DNA of 64,000 nt from Bacteroidota bacterium (GTDB lineage: Bacteria; Bacteroidota; Ignavibacteria; Tepidaquicellales; Tepidaquicellaceae): positions 1-64,000 of the forward strand of contig JAFDZO010000005.1 of the NCBI GenBank assembly GCA_018266845.1, given 5' to 3'. The notes below the pieces were generated by a model, which was not told where the DNA came from, did not search any database, and saw only the letters and a list, made by a program, of their open reading frames with translations. Of the stretch, positions 29,855-39,276 are shown one piece after another. The position numbers and the translations under genes are program-made. The stretch's first letter is position 1, and each line of letters starts with the position of its first letter.

Positions 29855-29888
29855 AGCCCTGAATGGTGAAAACTGTTCAGGGTTTTTT
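29855..29888 (+). terminator. Rho-independent terminator with GAAA tetraloop
   Basis: CCCTGAATGGT-GAAA-ACTGTTCAGGG with G-U pairs near the apex, then six T. It lies 48 bp after the 26028 gene. Confidence 0.85.
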
Positions 29889-30228
29889 ATTGCATAAATT
29901 TTCACATAAAGCCAACTCTTAATTCTGCGCTCAGTGCAGCCATATATAAGGGCGAAGCTTATAACGCTTAGTTTTTGGCTAAACTTAAAATTCTCTTTCC
30001 AAACCGGAACTTAGGAAAGCATTCATAAGAAGTTGCTCGGAGCTTTTTATTCCATGGCTGCGTAAGCATCAGCAATTAAGATATGGAAAAAAGTATTCTT
30101 AGATTTGAGGCTTGCATCTAACATTAATTGTTAAAACAATAACTTATACGCAAAGACCCCTCCCCTCTGAAACTTTGCCCTATAGTTTTTTCAGCAATTT
30201 ACGAAAATTTTCAAAACCCCTTATTTTT

Positions 30229-30246
30229 GTTAGGATTTTGTTAGGA
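30229..30246 (+). promoter_or_regulatory. GTTAGGA direct-repeat element, copy 3
   Basis: GTTAGGA-TTTT-GTTAGGA, then a run of T and AATTG as in copy 1. It lies 152 bp before the start at 30399. Confidence 0.55.
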
Positions 30247-30398
30247 TTTTTTTTTAATTGTATCATTAAATCAATATTTCAATTCTGGCAAGAAAGCATA
30301 TCATAGTTGACCATAAAGTCTCATAAAATTTTGCCGCATTCCTTTTTTCCGGAAGGAATAGAATTAATTTTTTTTTAAACTAAACCAGACGTCCTCTA

Positions 30399-32567
30399 AT
30401 GAAAAAAACATTACTGTTTATTTTTTTGCTTAGCGCAGTATTCGGACTCAAAGCGCAATATAAATTATCCGAAGATTTCTCAAGCGGAACCTTCCCGCCA
30501 ACAGGCTGGAACAGAGGTCCCGGACTCGATGACAGCGGAAACCCTGTTTGGACACGCTCCTCACAAAGCGGTTACGCTTCAGGAACCGGCTCAGCTTTTT
30601 GCTATTTTTATAACTGGACTGCCGGAACTGACTCATTAATTTCGCCGTCTTTTACAGCAACTTCTTCAACCGATACTCTGTATTTTGACCATGCTTACAG
30701 AACGTACCAAACTGAAGTTGATAACTTGAACGTGTTTACATCCACGGATAATGGAGCATCATGGACTTTACTTCAGAATCTGCCCGGCGGAACAACTGTC
30801 GGAACAGGTATGGTAACGGCAGCAGCTTCTACTGGAAACTTTATAACGCCGACTGCCGGACAGTGGCTCACTAAAAAATATGTCCTGACAGCGGGAATTA
30901 ACAGAATCAAATTTGAAGTAATTACTGCTTTTGGTAATAACCTTTTCTTAGATAACATTAAGGTCGGGCAGCCGCCTTCAATTGACGTGGCAGTTCAGTC
31001 ACTTGGCTTAACAGGTATTTCATTTGCGACAGGCGCAGGCTCGGTAGCTCCTTCTGGAACAGTTATAAATAACGGCGGTTCAGATGCAACTTTTACAGTA
31101 ACAAGAAAAATTTCTCCCGGCGGATACTCAAGCACAAAAACCGTAACTGCATTAGCTCCAAACGCTACGCAGGTAGTTACTTTTGATAACTGGGATTATT
31201 CCACAGGAATTACTTACACAATTAAAGATTCTGTTTACCTCGCAGGCGATGTAAACCCGGCTAACGACGTTTTATCTGGTACATTGACTTATAATCTTCC
31301 GAAAAACATTCTCATTTTTAATGTGCATCAGCAAAGCGTTGACTCTATGACGGCGCATTTAAACCTTGCAGGACTTTCAGGTCAGTATGACGTTATTACT
31401 TCGTATCCCGGTATTAGTCTTGGTAACTGGAGAACCATTATGATAGGTTTTCAAAGCGGCGGCGGCTGGGCAGCAGCTTTAAGAGATTCGCTAAAAGCCT
31501 ATTTGGACGGCTCATCTTTGCCTAATGTTAGAAGTCTCTTAATTTTTGGTAATGATTTAGGATACAACTATGACCCGAGAAGAAATGTGAGCGCAGCTGC
31601 CGGAGATACTGTATTCTACAGACAGTACCTTCATGCCCAATACTGGTCAGATGCCTGGACAACTAACTTCCCTGCTTCTGATAGTACTTTAATGGGTATT
31701 GTTTCTCCATTCACTTCAATTACAGGACAAAGAGTCAGAGACCAGTTTCCAGATAACGTAGCTCCTGCTACATGGAATACCGGTTCAGGTGTTTTAACAT
31801 CAGCGTTAATTCCTGTTACAGAGTCTGGCGATGGTGATTCATGCGGAGCTATTGCTTATGCAGGAAATTACAATGTTTTCTATGGCACAAATGTTTATAG
31901 CAATTACGTGCCTACAATAAGCGGAGTATTATCACCGCAAGGCGTTATCTTTAATATTGTAAGAACCTATCTTGAAAATAACAACGGACAATTACCTGTC
32001 GAACTTGCTTCATTCACGGCATCAGTTGATAGCAGAAAAGTTACTTTAAACTGGTCAACAGCTTCTGAGGAAAACAACGCAGGATTTGAAATAGAAAGAA
32101 AACTTGCAAGCGCAACTGTATGGACTAACGCAGGACACGTATCAGGCGCAGGAACTTCCAACACAGTTAAGAACTACACTTTCACCGATAACAATCTTGC
32201 AACAGGAAAATATAACTACAGACTGAAACAAGTTGATTTCAACGGTAACTACAAGTATTACAATTTATCCAATGAAATTAATATCGGCGTTCCTAACAAA
32301 TTTGCTTTAAGCCAGAACTATCCGAATCCGTTTAACCCGGCAACAAGAATCAATTATGACCTGCCTTTCGACAGTAAGGTAAGCATTAAGATATTTGACA
32401 TTACAGGAAAAGAAGTTTCTTCTCTTGTAAACACGGTTCAGCCGGCAGGATATTATACAATCAGCTTCAACGCCTCTGCTCTTTCAAGCGGTGTTTACTT
32501 CTATCAGATAAATGCAGAAGGAAGCCAGAGCTTTACAAAGACAATGAAGATGATGCTTGTTAAATAA
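30399..32567 (+). CDS. Secreted choice-of-anchor J / GATase1-like protein with T9SS sorting domain
   Basis: A 722-aa protein with signal peptide MKKTLLFIFLLSAVFGLKAQ. Residues about 22-195 form a MAM/choice-of-anchor J-like domain (EDFSSGTFPPTGW, FLDNIKVG). About 200-295 is CARDB/Ig-like (S-G-T-V-I-N-N-G-G, ITYTIKDSVY). About 300-527 is the Rossmann/GATase1-like domain (SLLIFGNDLGYNYDPR, DTVFYRQYLHAQYW, VTESGDGDSCGAIAY). About 530-628 is FnIII-like and about 630-722 the sorting domain ending KMMLVK. It is the short partner of the 26028 gene. The same architecture recurs at 37105. Function unknown. Confidence 0.95.
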   Translation: MKKTLLFIFLLSAVFGLKAQYKLSEDFSSGTFPPTGWNRGPGLDDSGNPVWTRSSQSGYASGTGSAFCYFYNWTAGTDSLISPSFTATSSTDTLYFDHAYRTYQTEVDNLNVFTSTDNGASWTLLQNLPGGTTVGTGMVTAAASTGNFITPTAGQWLTKKYVLTAGINRIKFEVITAFGNNLFLDNIKVGQPPSIDVAVQSLGLTGISFATGAGSVAPSGTVINNGGSDATFTVTRKISPGGYSSTKTVTALAPNATQVVTFDNWDYSTGITYTIKDSVYLAGDVNPANDVLSGTLTYNLPKNILIFNVHQQSVDSMTAHLNLAGLSGQYDVITSYPGISLGNWRTIMIGFQSGGGWAAALRDSLKAYLDGSSLPNVRSLLIFGNDLGYNYDPRRNVSAAAGDTVFYRQYLHAQYWSDAWTTNFPASDSTLMGIVSPFTSITGQRVRDQFPDNVAPATWNTGSGVLTSALIPVTESGDGDSCGAIAYAGNYNVFYGTNVYSNYVPTISGVLSPQGVIFNIVRTYLENNNGQLPVELASFTASVDSRKVTLNWSTASEENNAGFEIERKLASATVWTNAGHVSGAGTSNTVKNYTFTDNNLATGKYNYRLKQVDFNGNYKYYNLSNEINIGVPNKFALSQNYPNPFNPATRINYDLPFDSKVSIKIFDITGKEVSSLVNTVQPAGYYTISFNASALSSGVYFYQINAEGSQSFTKTMKMMLVK

Positions 32568-32624
32568 TTTTATACCTACACTCTCTTAAAAATACGAGAA
32601 CAGAGAGAAGTGCAGAAACAAAAG

Positions 32625-32660
32625 AAGCTCCCGCGTGAATGAGGCGGGAGCTTTTTTTTT
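32625..32660 (+). terminator. Rho-independent terminator
   Basis: AGCTCCCGC and GCGGGAGCT form a perfect 9-bp stem around GTGAATGAG, then nine T. It lies 58 bp after the 30399 gene. Confidence 0.9.
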
Positions 32661-32704
32661 GCAGTATGGATAAAATCTTGCTTACCCGAAGCTCTTACAG
32701 AACC

Positions 32705-32983
32705 TTATCACACACCAAAAATTTTTCTTAAAAAACTGAATTTAACCGCAAAGATGCAAAGTTTTTGGTAAAGCACTCAAAAATATAATATATTTTTCCT
32801 AAATATCTTAAACATAAAACTAATTGCGATTTAATGCCTGTTTTGGCTGAACAATTTCGAGCTTGAGAGATTATATTTTGAGTTCATTTTTAAGGTCTTT
32901 GCGGATTTTGCTGTCATATTTTGCGTTCTTCGCAGTTAAATTCATATTTACAAGTTTTAAAAGTTTTTTCCCGTGTGGTGAAA
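32705..32983. mobile_element. MITE-like imperfect palindrome, copy 1
   Basis: The left end (TTATCACACACCAAAAATTT, then GAATTTAACCGCAAAGATG) is the imperfect reverse complement of the right end (TTTCACCACACGGG..., then GAATTTAACTGCGAAGAACG when read from the other strand). Internal segments (CTCAAAAATATAATAT and its counterpart) also pair. The same element is at 53737-54009. There is no transposase, so it would be non-autonomous. Boundaries are approximate. Confidence 0.65.
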
Positions 32984-33006
32984 TTCAGAACTAAAACCGT
33001 ATTTTT

Positions 33007-33024
33007 GTTAGGATTTTGTTAGGA
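33007..33024 (+). promoter_or_regulatory. GTTAGGA direct-repeat element, copy 4
   Basis: GTTAGGA-TTTT-GTTAGGA, preceded by CCGTATTTTT and followed by nine T and AATT. It is 82 bp before the start at 33107, the closest of the four copies to its gene. Confidence 0.6.
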
Positions 33025-33106
33025 TTTTTTTTTAATTTATATATTATTAAAAGTTTTTGGGTCTCACCCAATTATATTTTATTTTAAACCTCTAAAGAAA
33101 AGAATC

Positions 33107-36100
33107 ATGAAAAAATTCTTATTGCTTTTAGCAATTGTTCTTCTTTTTTCTGTGAAAGGTTATTCGCAATATTTCACGGAAGACTTTGAATCAGCCTTTG
33201 TTGGTTCACCTCCTGCTCCCGCAGGCTGGACTCAAACAAGCTATAACATCAATACAACAGCCGCCAGTGATAAAGACTGGGTACAGAACACATGGACAGG
33301 CGCAGCATGGTCGGTAACTTCTAACGGTACTAACCCAACCGGAGCTAAATCAGGAACCGGCGTTTTATGGATTGATGACTACAATTATGTTGGAGCATCA
33401 AATCCTCAAAATTCTAGTAGAATGGAATCAGGCGCTATAAATATTTTAGGAGCAACTTCTCCATATTTAAGATTCTGGTATTTTAATAATCAGGCACCGG
33501 GGCAAACTATGAATTTTAGAGTTATGCTTTCATCTAATTCGGGCGCTACTTGGGATGCAGTGCCTATTTTAAATGGCTGGGATTCCGCTGCAAATAAATG
33601 GAACAGAATCAATATTCCGATACCAGCTGCGTACAGAACTTCTACATTCAGATTAGCATTTGAAATTACCAACAGATGGGGTACAAATAATCCTTTTATT
33701 GATTTAGTATCAGTAGAAGAATATACACCCACAACAATTACCTCAACAGGCGCAGGCGGAAACTGGAACGACCCCGCGGCTTGGGTAGGCGGTGTTCCTC
33801 CGACTTCAGATAACAACATTAACATTGTTACAGGAGCTACAATTACAGTACCTGCTGTAGTCGGATTAATTGCCCGATGTCAAAATGCACAGATAGACGG
33901 TACACTTACATTCGGAACAACTACAAGTACTGCTTTTTGCGCATTTGGAAATATTACAGTAGGCGCTACTGGAAGACTAAATGCTTTTAACGGTACATCG
34001 GGAAGAAGTGTTCTTTGCGGCGGTAACTTTACAAATGGCGGCGCAATTAATTTTGCAATACCCAATGCGACAGCTAACAACTGGTCTGTAGCAGGGCTTG
34101 CAACCGGTGCTGCAACACTTGTTTTGTTCGGACCCAGCGCCTCAAACTATGATGTAACGGGCACATTAGATTCAGGCAGAATTAATAACGTATGGGTAAT
34201 TAAGAGCGGAGCAGGCGGAGCATATTTTAATACTGCGCTTACTGTACCATTGACATTCGGAGCATATTCAGGAAATTCTTTTGGAAGTTTAACCTTGGGA
34301 AATGCCGGAGCTAACGGCACAACTCAAACTATTGAAAGAAGTGAAGGTTCTTTTCCTATCCCTACTTTTAATAACACAAGAATAACTGCCAGAAACTATA
34401 ACTATCTAACGACTAATATGGTGCCTCTTATTCGAGCTATTAGAAATTTCGGATCTGAAGTTGAAACTGTATTGGGTGTACGAACCATTACCGGAACATT
34501 ACGAATGGATACATATAACAGATGGAATCTAAGTTATCCTTTAACAGTAGGAACTGCTACAACCGGAGGATTAACTTTAACGAAAGGAATTATAACAACA
34601 GATGCTACTAATATCATCAGCTTTACGTCTTTTGTAGCTCCTCCGGCAGGAATTGCGCCTACAACAATATTCCCTACTACAAACACAGTTCAGGGTTCTT
34701 ACATTGTTGGACCGGTAAAAATTGATTTTCCTACATCTACTGCGTCGAGAAACGTTCCAATTGGAACAGGCACTAATTCAGGAGATGGCGTTGTTTCTAC
34801 AAACAGATTACTTGGTTTCTCACTTGCTACAATTACAGCATGGACTGCCGGAACTTCTATAACAGTAACACCCGTTGGTAAACCTTCAGGAACTGCAAAT
34901 GCTCCCCTTTCATCAGTGATAGGAACAAGAGCATATCAAATTTCATTAAACGCAGGCTCGCCTGATTTATCAGTTGATGCTTATATCTCTGCATTAAGAG
35001 CAAACAATTACGTTAATGGCGGCGGCGCTAGCAGCGACAGTATTGGCGTTAACCAACAAAACTTATTTATTGCGCAATCTACGGCTTTAACCGGACCGTG
35101 GAATGTTCGTTCACTCACAAGCGGAACAGGCGCATTAGTAAACAATACAGATTATACAAGAAACACAGCATCAGGCGCTCCGGGTCCTATTGCTCCTATT
35201 GCAGCAAACGGAGGATTCTTTGCATGGGCTACAAATTCTGTAGCTAATGATGTTCAGGCAAATACAATTATTCCTTCAGGCTCATCATTTTTAGCTTCGC
35301 TTTCTTCTCCTATAAGCATGACAGGAACAGTTAAGAATGCAGGATTAGCGGCAACAACAAGCACAATTTATGTAACAAGAACTGTTGTAGGTACTGCTTA
35401 CTCAAGCTCGACAACTATACCATCGGGACTTGGCGCGGGGGCTACCTCAAATACAACATTTGCTGATTTCAACGGCTGGACATCAGGCGTAACATACCAG
35501 ATTAAAGACTCAGTTTATTATGCTGGCGATGGTGTTGCAACTAATGATACACTATCTGCTTTCTTTACACCTTCGGCTGCTAAACCTGTTTTGATTTACT
35601 ATGGAACAGATACGAGAAGCAGAGATTCAATTGTAGCACACATGAATAATCTGGGACTTTCAACTAAGTATGACTTAGTTGCATCATTCCCTGCCGGAAC
35701 TCCGCTTAGCTTATGGAGAACAATTGTATTTTTATCTATAAGCGCTTATAATTTGAACACAAATACAGCAGTTAGGGACTCTTTAAAATTATGGTTAGAT
35801 GGTTCAACTCCTTCTGCAAAGAGAAGTTTAGTACTTTTCGGTAACGATATTGGTTACAATGCCGACCCAAGAAGAGGAGGATCTCCAACTCCTGCTGATA
35901 CAGTATTCTACAGACAATATCTGCACGCTGCATTCTGGTCGGATGACTGGGTAGATAACTTTGTTGCTTCTGACTCAACATTAAAAGGAACAGGTTCGGC
36001 TCCATGGAGCACAATAACAGCTCAAAGAATTAACGACCCGTATCCTGATTGTATTCAACCAGCTATATGGAACAATACAGGCGGAACACCTTATGCAGCA

Positions 36101-36868
36101 TTATTCCCGGTAACTGAATCAGGCGACGGAGACTCTTGCGGAGCAGTGGCTTATAACGGAACAAACTATAATACATTCTACATGTCAAATGTTTACTCCA
36201 GCATTTCTCCGACTGTATCAGGCGCTCTCTCACCGCAGGGAGTTGTATTGAACGTAATTAAAACTTATGTAGAAGGCGTTGATGGCGTATTCCCTGTTGA
36301 ACTTGCTTCATTCACTTCATCTATTGATAAGAGAAATGTTACATTAAAATGGAGCACAAACAACGAAGAGAACAACGCTGGCTTTGATATTGAAAGAAGA
36401 GTATCAGGAACAAGCGAATGGAATAAAGTCGGCAATGTTGCAGGCGCAGGAAATTCTAATTCGATCAAGAATTACTCCTTCGATGACAGAAACCTTGCAT
36501 CAGCAAGATACCAATACAGATTAAAACAAATGGACTTCAACGGAAACTACAAATATTATGAATTAGGAAACGAAGTCATAATCGGAGTTCCGAGCAGGTT
36601 CGATATATCACAAAACTATCCGAATCCGTTTAACCCAAGCACAAAGATTAACTTTGACCTGCCGTTTGACAGCAAAGTACAAATCAAAGTGTTTGATATG
36701 ACCGGAAGAGAAATTTCACAAATTGTTAATGAAGCAAAGACAGCAGGCTATTACACTGTAAACTTCAATGCTTCAGCATTAGCAAGCGGAGTTTACTTCT
36801 ATCAGATAAATGCTACAGGCGGAAGCCAGTCGTTTGTCAAGACAATGAAGATGGTGCTTGTGAAATAA
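33107..36868 (+). CDS. Secreted multidomain protein, paralogue of the 26028 gene
   Basis: A 1253-aa protein with signal peptide about 1-21 (ending VKGYSQ). It has the same domain order as its paralogue: choice-of-anchor J-like (about 22-208; EDFESAF, NPFIDLVSVEEY), a G8-like entry (AAWVGGVPPTSDNNINIVTG, about 215-250), a beta-rich middle, CARDB/Ig-like (ITYQIKD-type strand), the Rossmann/GATase1-like domain (about 824-1059; LIYYGTDTRSRDSIVAHM, SLVLFGNDIGYNADPR), an FnIII-like unit and the sorting domain (about 1161-1253). It is followed at 37105 by the paralogue of 30399, so the two-gene block is duplicated in order. Role unknown; surface display or release via T9SS expected. Confidence 0.95.
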   Translation: MKKFLLLLAIVLLFSVKGYSQYFTEDFESAFVGSPPAPAGWTQTSYNINTTAASDKDWVQNTWTGAAWSVTSNGTNPTGAKSGTGVLWIDDYNYVGASNPQNSSRMESGAINILGATSPYLRFWYFNNQAPGQTMNFRVMLSSNSGATWDAVPILNGWDSAANKWNRINIPIPAAYRTSTFRLAFEITNRWGTNNPFIDLVSVEEYTPTTITSTGAGGNWNDPAAWVGGVPPTSDNNINIVTGATITVPAVVGLIARCQNAQIDGTLTFGTTTSTAFCAFGNITVGATGRLNAFNGTSGRSVLCGGNFTNGGAINFAIPNATANNWSVAGLATGAATLVLFGPSASNYDVTGTLDSGRINNVWVIKSGAGGAYFNTALTVPLTFGAYSGNSFGSLTLGNAGANGTTQTIERSEGSFPIPTFNNTRITARNYNYLTTNMVPLIRAIRNFGSEVETVLGVRTITGTLRMDTYNRWNLSYPLTVGTATTGGLTLTKGIITTDATNIISFTSFVAPPAGIAPTTIFPTTNTVQGSYIVGPVKIDFPTSTASRNVPIGTGTNSGDGVVSTNRLLGFSLATITAWTAGTSITVTPVGKPSGTANAPLSSVIGTRAYQISLNAGSPDLSVDAYISALRANNYVNGGGASSDSIGVNQQNLFIAQSTALTGPWNVRSLTSGTGALVNNTDYTRNTASGAPGPIAPIAANGGFFAWATNSVANDVQANTIIPSGSSFLASLSSPISMTGTVKNAGLAATTSTIYVTRTVVGTAYSSSTTIPSGLGAGATSNTTFADFNGWTSGVTYQIKDSVYYAGDGVATNDTLSAFFTPSAAKPVLIYYGTDTRSRDSIVAHMNNLGLSTKYDLVASFPAGTPLSLWRTIVFLSISAYNLNTNTAVRDSLKLWLDGSTPSAKRSLVLFGNDIGYNADPRRGGSPTPADTVFYRQYLHAAFWSDDWVDNFVASDSTLKGTGSAPWSTITAQRINDPYPDCIQPAIWNNTGGTPYAALFPVTESGDGDSCGAVAYNGTNYNTFYMSNVYSSISPTVSGALSPQGVVLNVIKTYVEGVDGVFPVELASFTSSIDKRNVTLKWSTNNEENNAGFDIERRVSGTSEWNKVGNVAGAGNSNSIKNYSFDDRNLASARYQYRLKQMDFNGNYKYYELGNEVIIGVPSRFDISQNYPNPFNPSTKINFDLPFDSKVQIKVFDMTGREISQIVNEAKTAGYYTVNFNASALASGVYFYQINATGGSQSFVKTMKMVLVK

Positions 36869-36934
36869 ATTACGAATTACAAGTTGTAAGTGATTCAAAA
36901 ATTTGAAATCTGAAGTTAGAAATTTGAAATAAAA

Positions 36935-36970
36935 AAGCTCCTGCAGGGAAACCGGCAGGAGCTTTTTTTT
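36935..36970 (+). terminator. Rho-independent terminator with GAAA loop
   Basis: AGCTCCTGC-AGG-GAAA-CCG-GCAGGAGCT, then eight T. The 60 bp before it (AAATTACGAATTAC, then TTGAAATCTGAAGTTAGAAA) are homologous to the sequences after the two giant beta-helix genes. Confidence 0.9.
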
Positions 36971-37104
36971 ATAACCTTTTTTTGCTAATTCAATATAGTA
37001 TTGTAATTATTTTGCATAGAATTAATAATTTATTTTTACGAATTTAACTCTTACGCACAACGCTCCCAGTGTAAAAACCTTTAAGAAATTTTATCTTATC
37101 CCCT

Positions 37105-39276
37105 ATGCGAAATTTATTTATCGCCATTTTTTTTATAGTACTATTAATAAATGCAAACGCGCAATATAAATTAGAAGAAGATTTTTCCAGCGCCACTTTT
37201 CCACCTTCAGGATGGACGAGAGGTTCTTCTTTAGATAACAGCGGAAATCCCGTATGGACAAAGTCAAACTTCAGCGGATACGGCACCGGAAACGGAAGCG
37301 CATTTTGTTACTTTTTAAACTGGTCATCCGGTAAAGATTCCATCGTATCCCCTTCTTTCACTGCTGCCAATAATGATACGCTATATTTTGACCACACTTA
37401 CAGAACAAGCATCAACGAAGTTGATTCACTGAACATTTATACATCGTCAAACAACGGCGCAAGCTGGACTTTACTCGTACGTCTTCAGGGCGGAACAGTT
37501 GTAGGCACAGGAATGGTAACTCTGCCGCCTGCATTTGCGAATTATAATAATCCTTTTGCAAGTGATTGGAAATCAAAAAAGTATCCTGTTCCCAATGGAA
37601 CAAATAAAGTAAAGTTTGAAACCGTTACTGCCCATGGCAACAATCTATTTCTCGATAATATTAAAGTCGGTAAAGTTACAAATTATAATGTTGCGCCATA
37701 TTCAATACCTGTATCAGGGACAGCTTACACAGTTTCAACTTCTATAAATCCCATAGGCGAAGTTGTAAATTATGGAGTAGCAGCCGCAACCTTTACTGTA
37801 ACAAGAAAAATTTCTCCGGGAGGATATGTAAGCACTAAAACAGTTACAAATCTCGGCGCAGGCGCTACAACTTTTGTAACTTTTGATACTTGGAATTATT
37901 CAGTAAACACACCATATGAAATAAGAGATTCTGTTTATCTTATTAATGATTATGACCCCAATGACGATGTTCTGGTAAGATATTTGACATATGTAAATCC
38001 GAAAGACATATTGGTTCTCACGTATGAAAACAGAAGCCGGGATTCTATCTTATCTCATCTAAATCTTTCGGGGCTGACAAGCAAATATGATTATCTTTCA
38101 ACTTATCCGGGCATCAGCTTAGGAAACTGGCGTACTCTTATTGTTGCATTTGCCAGCGGTTCAAGCTGGTCTTCTTCATTGAGAGATTCATTGAAAGCAT
38201 ATTTAGACGGCGCGAATAATCCTTCCGCCAAGCGTTCGCTTTTAATATTCGGAAATGATTTAGGGTATGATTACGACCCGCGCTCAAATCCTTCGGCTCT
38301 TATTGCCGATACTGTATTTTATAGAAAATATCTCCGCGCTCAGTTTTGGGAAGATGACTGGACAAGTTTGTTTCCCGGCGCAGGCGGGCTTATAAAAGGC
38401 ACTACGTCTCCTTTTTCTACCATTACAGGACAGAGCGTTATTGACCCGTTCCCGGATTGCATAAGACCTGCCACATGGAATACAGGAACAGGCACTCTCA
38501 TACCTGCATTCATCCCTACAACTGAATCGGGCAACGGCGACTCCTGCACGGCAATAGCTTACATAGGAGATTATTATAATGTATTCTACGGAACTAACGC
38601 TTATTATAATTATAATCCTACCAATTCCGGTTTACTTTCACCGCAGGGAACGTTCTTTAATACTATCAAAAATTTTATCGAAACCAATGGCGGAGTGCTG
38701 CCTGTTGAATTAAGCTCGTTTAGCTCGTCGGTAAACAAAGGAAACGTTTTATTAAGCTGGAGCACTGCAAGCGAACAGAACAATTCGCACTTCACTATAG
38801 AAAGAAAGCCAGCCGGCAGTAACAACTGGATTGAAGCAGGAAGAGTAAACGGCGCAGGCAGCTCTAATCAAATATTGCGCTACTCATTCCCGGATAACAA
38901 TCTGAATACAGGAAAATACAGCTACAGATTAAAGCAAACCGATTACAACGGGAACTTTAAGTATTTTAACTTATCAAATGAAGTAGAAATCGGAGTGCCG
39001 GAGAAGTTTGATATTTCACAAAACTATCCGAACCCCTTCAATCCGAATACTGTTATCGGTTATCAGCTGCCGGAAAATAGTTTTGTAACTTTGAAGATTT
39101 TTGACATCAGCGGAAGAGAAATTTCAAGAATTGTAAACGAATACAAACAGGCAGGATATTATTCTGCATCTTTTAACGCTTCCGCAATGGCAAGCGGTGT
39201 TTACTTCTATACAATCTCGGCAAACGGAGGTAACCGGTCATTTGTAAAGACGATGAAAATGGCGCTGGTGAAATAG
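37105..39276 (+). CDS. Secreted choice-of-anchor J / GATase1-like protein, paralogue of the 30399 gene
   Basis: A 723-aa protein with signal peptide MRNLFIAIFFIVLLINANAQ. N-terminal MAM/choice-of-anchor J-like domain (EDFSSATFPPSGW, FLDNIKVGK), CARDB/Ig-like segment, Rossmann/GATase1-like domain (about 297-530; SLLIFGNDLGYDYDPR, DTVFYRKYLRAQFWEDDW, TTESGNGDSC), FnIII-like unit and sorting domain (about 630-723). It aligns end to end with 30399. It has no GTTAGGA element upstream, unlike its paralogue. The terminator at 39369 matches the one after the 19867 gene. Confidence 0.95.
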   Translation: MRNLFIAIFFIVLLINANAQYKLEEDFSSATFPPSGWTRGSSLDNSGNPVWTKSNFSGYGTGNGSAFCYFLNWSSGKDSIVSPSFTAANNDTLYFDHTYRTSINEVDSLNIYTSSNNGASWTLLVRLQGGTVVGTGMVTLPPAFANYNNPFASDWKSKKYPVPNGTNKVKFETVTAHGNNLFLDNIKVGKVTNYNVAPYSIPVSGTAYTVSTSINPIGEVVNYGVAAATFTVTRKISPGGYVSTKTVTNLGAGATTFVTFDTWNYSVNTPYEIRDSVYLINDYDPNDDVLVRYLTYVNPKDILVLTYENRSRDSILSHLNLSGLTSKYDYLSTYPGISLGNWRTLIVAFASGSSWSSSLRDSLKAYLDGANNPSAKRSLLIFGNDLGYDYDPRSNPSALIADTVFYRKYLRAQFWEDDWTSLFPGAGGLIKGTTSPFSTITGQSVIDPFPDCIRPATWNTGTGTLIPAFIPTTESGNGDSCTAIAYIGDYYNVFYGTNAYYNYNPTNSGLLSPQGTFFNTIKNFIETNGGVLPVELSSFSSSVNKGNVLLSWSTASEQNNSHFTIERKPAGSNNWIEAGRVNGAGSSNQILRYSFPDNNLNTGKYSYRLKQTDYNGNFKYFNLSNEVEIGVPEKFDISQNYPNPFNPNTVIGYQLPENSFVTLKIFDISGREISRIVNEYKQAGYYSASFNASAMASGVYFYTISANGGNRSFVKTMKMALVK

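Larger units (their letters stand above)
29808..30398. other. Intergenic region with terminator, GTTAGGA element and hairpin
   Basis: Terminator at 29855-29888, GTTAGGA element at 30229-30246, and an inverted repeat ATTCCTT...AAGGAAT at 30338-30359. Between 29890 and 30220 I see nothing I can name. Confidence 0.55.
32568..33106. other. Intergenic region with terminator, MITE-like element and GTTAGGA element
   Basis: Terminator at 32625-32660, a ~279-bp imperfect palindromic element at 32705-32983, then the GTTAGGA element at 33007-33024 just before the 33107 gene. No coding sequence is seen. Confidence 0.65.
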
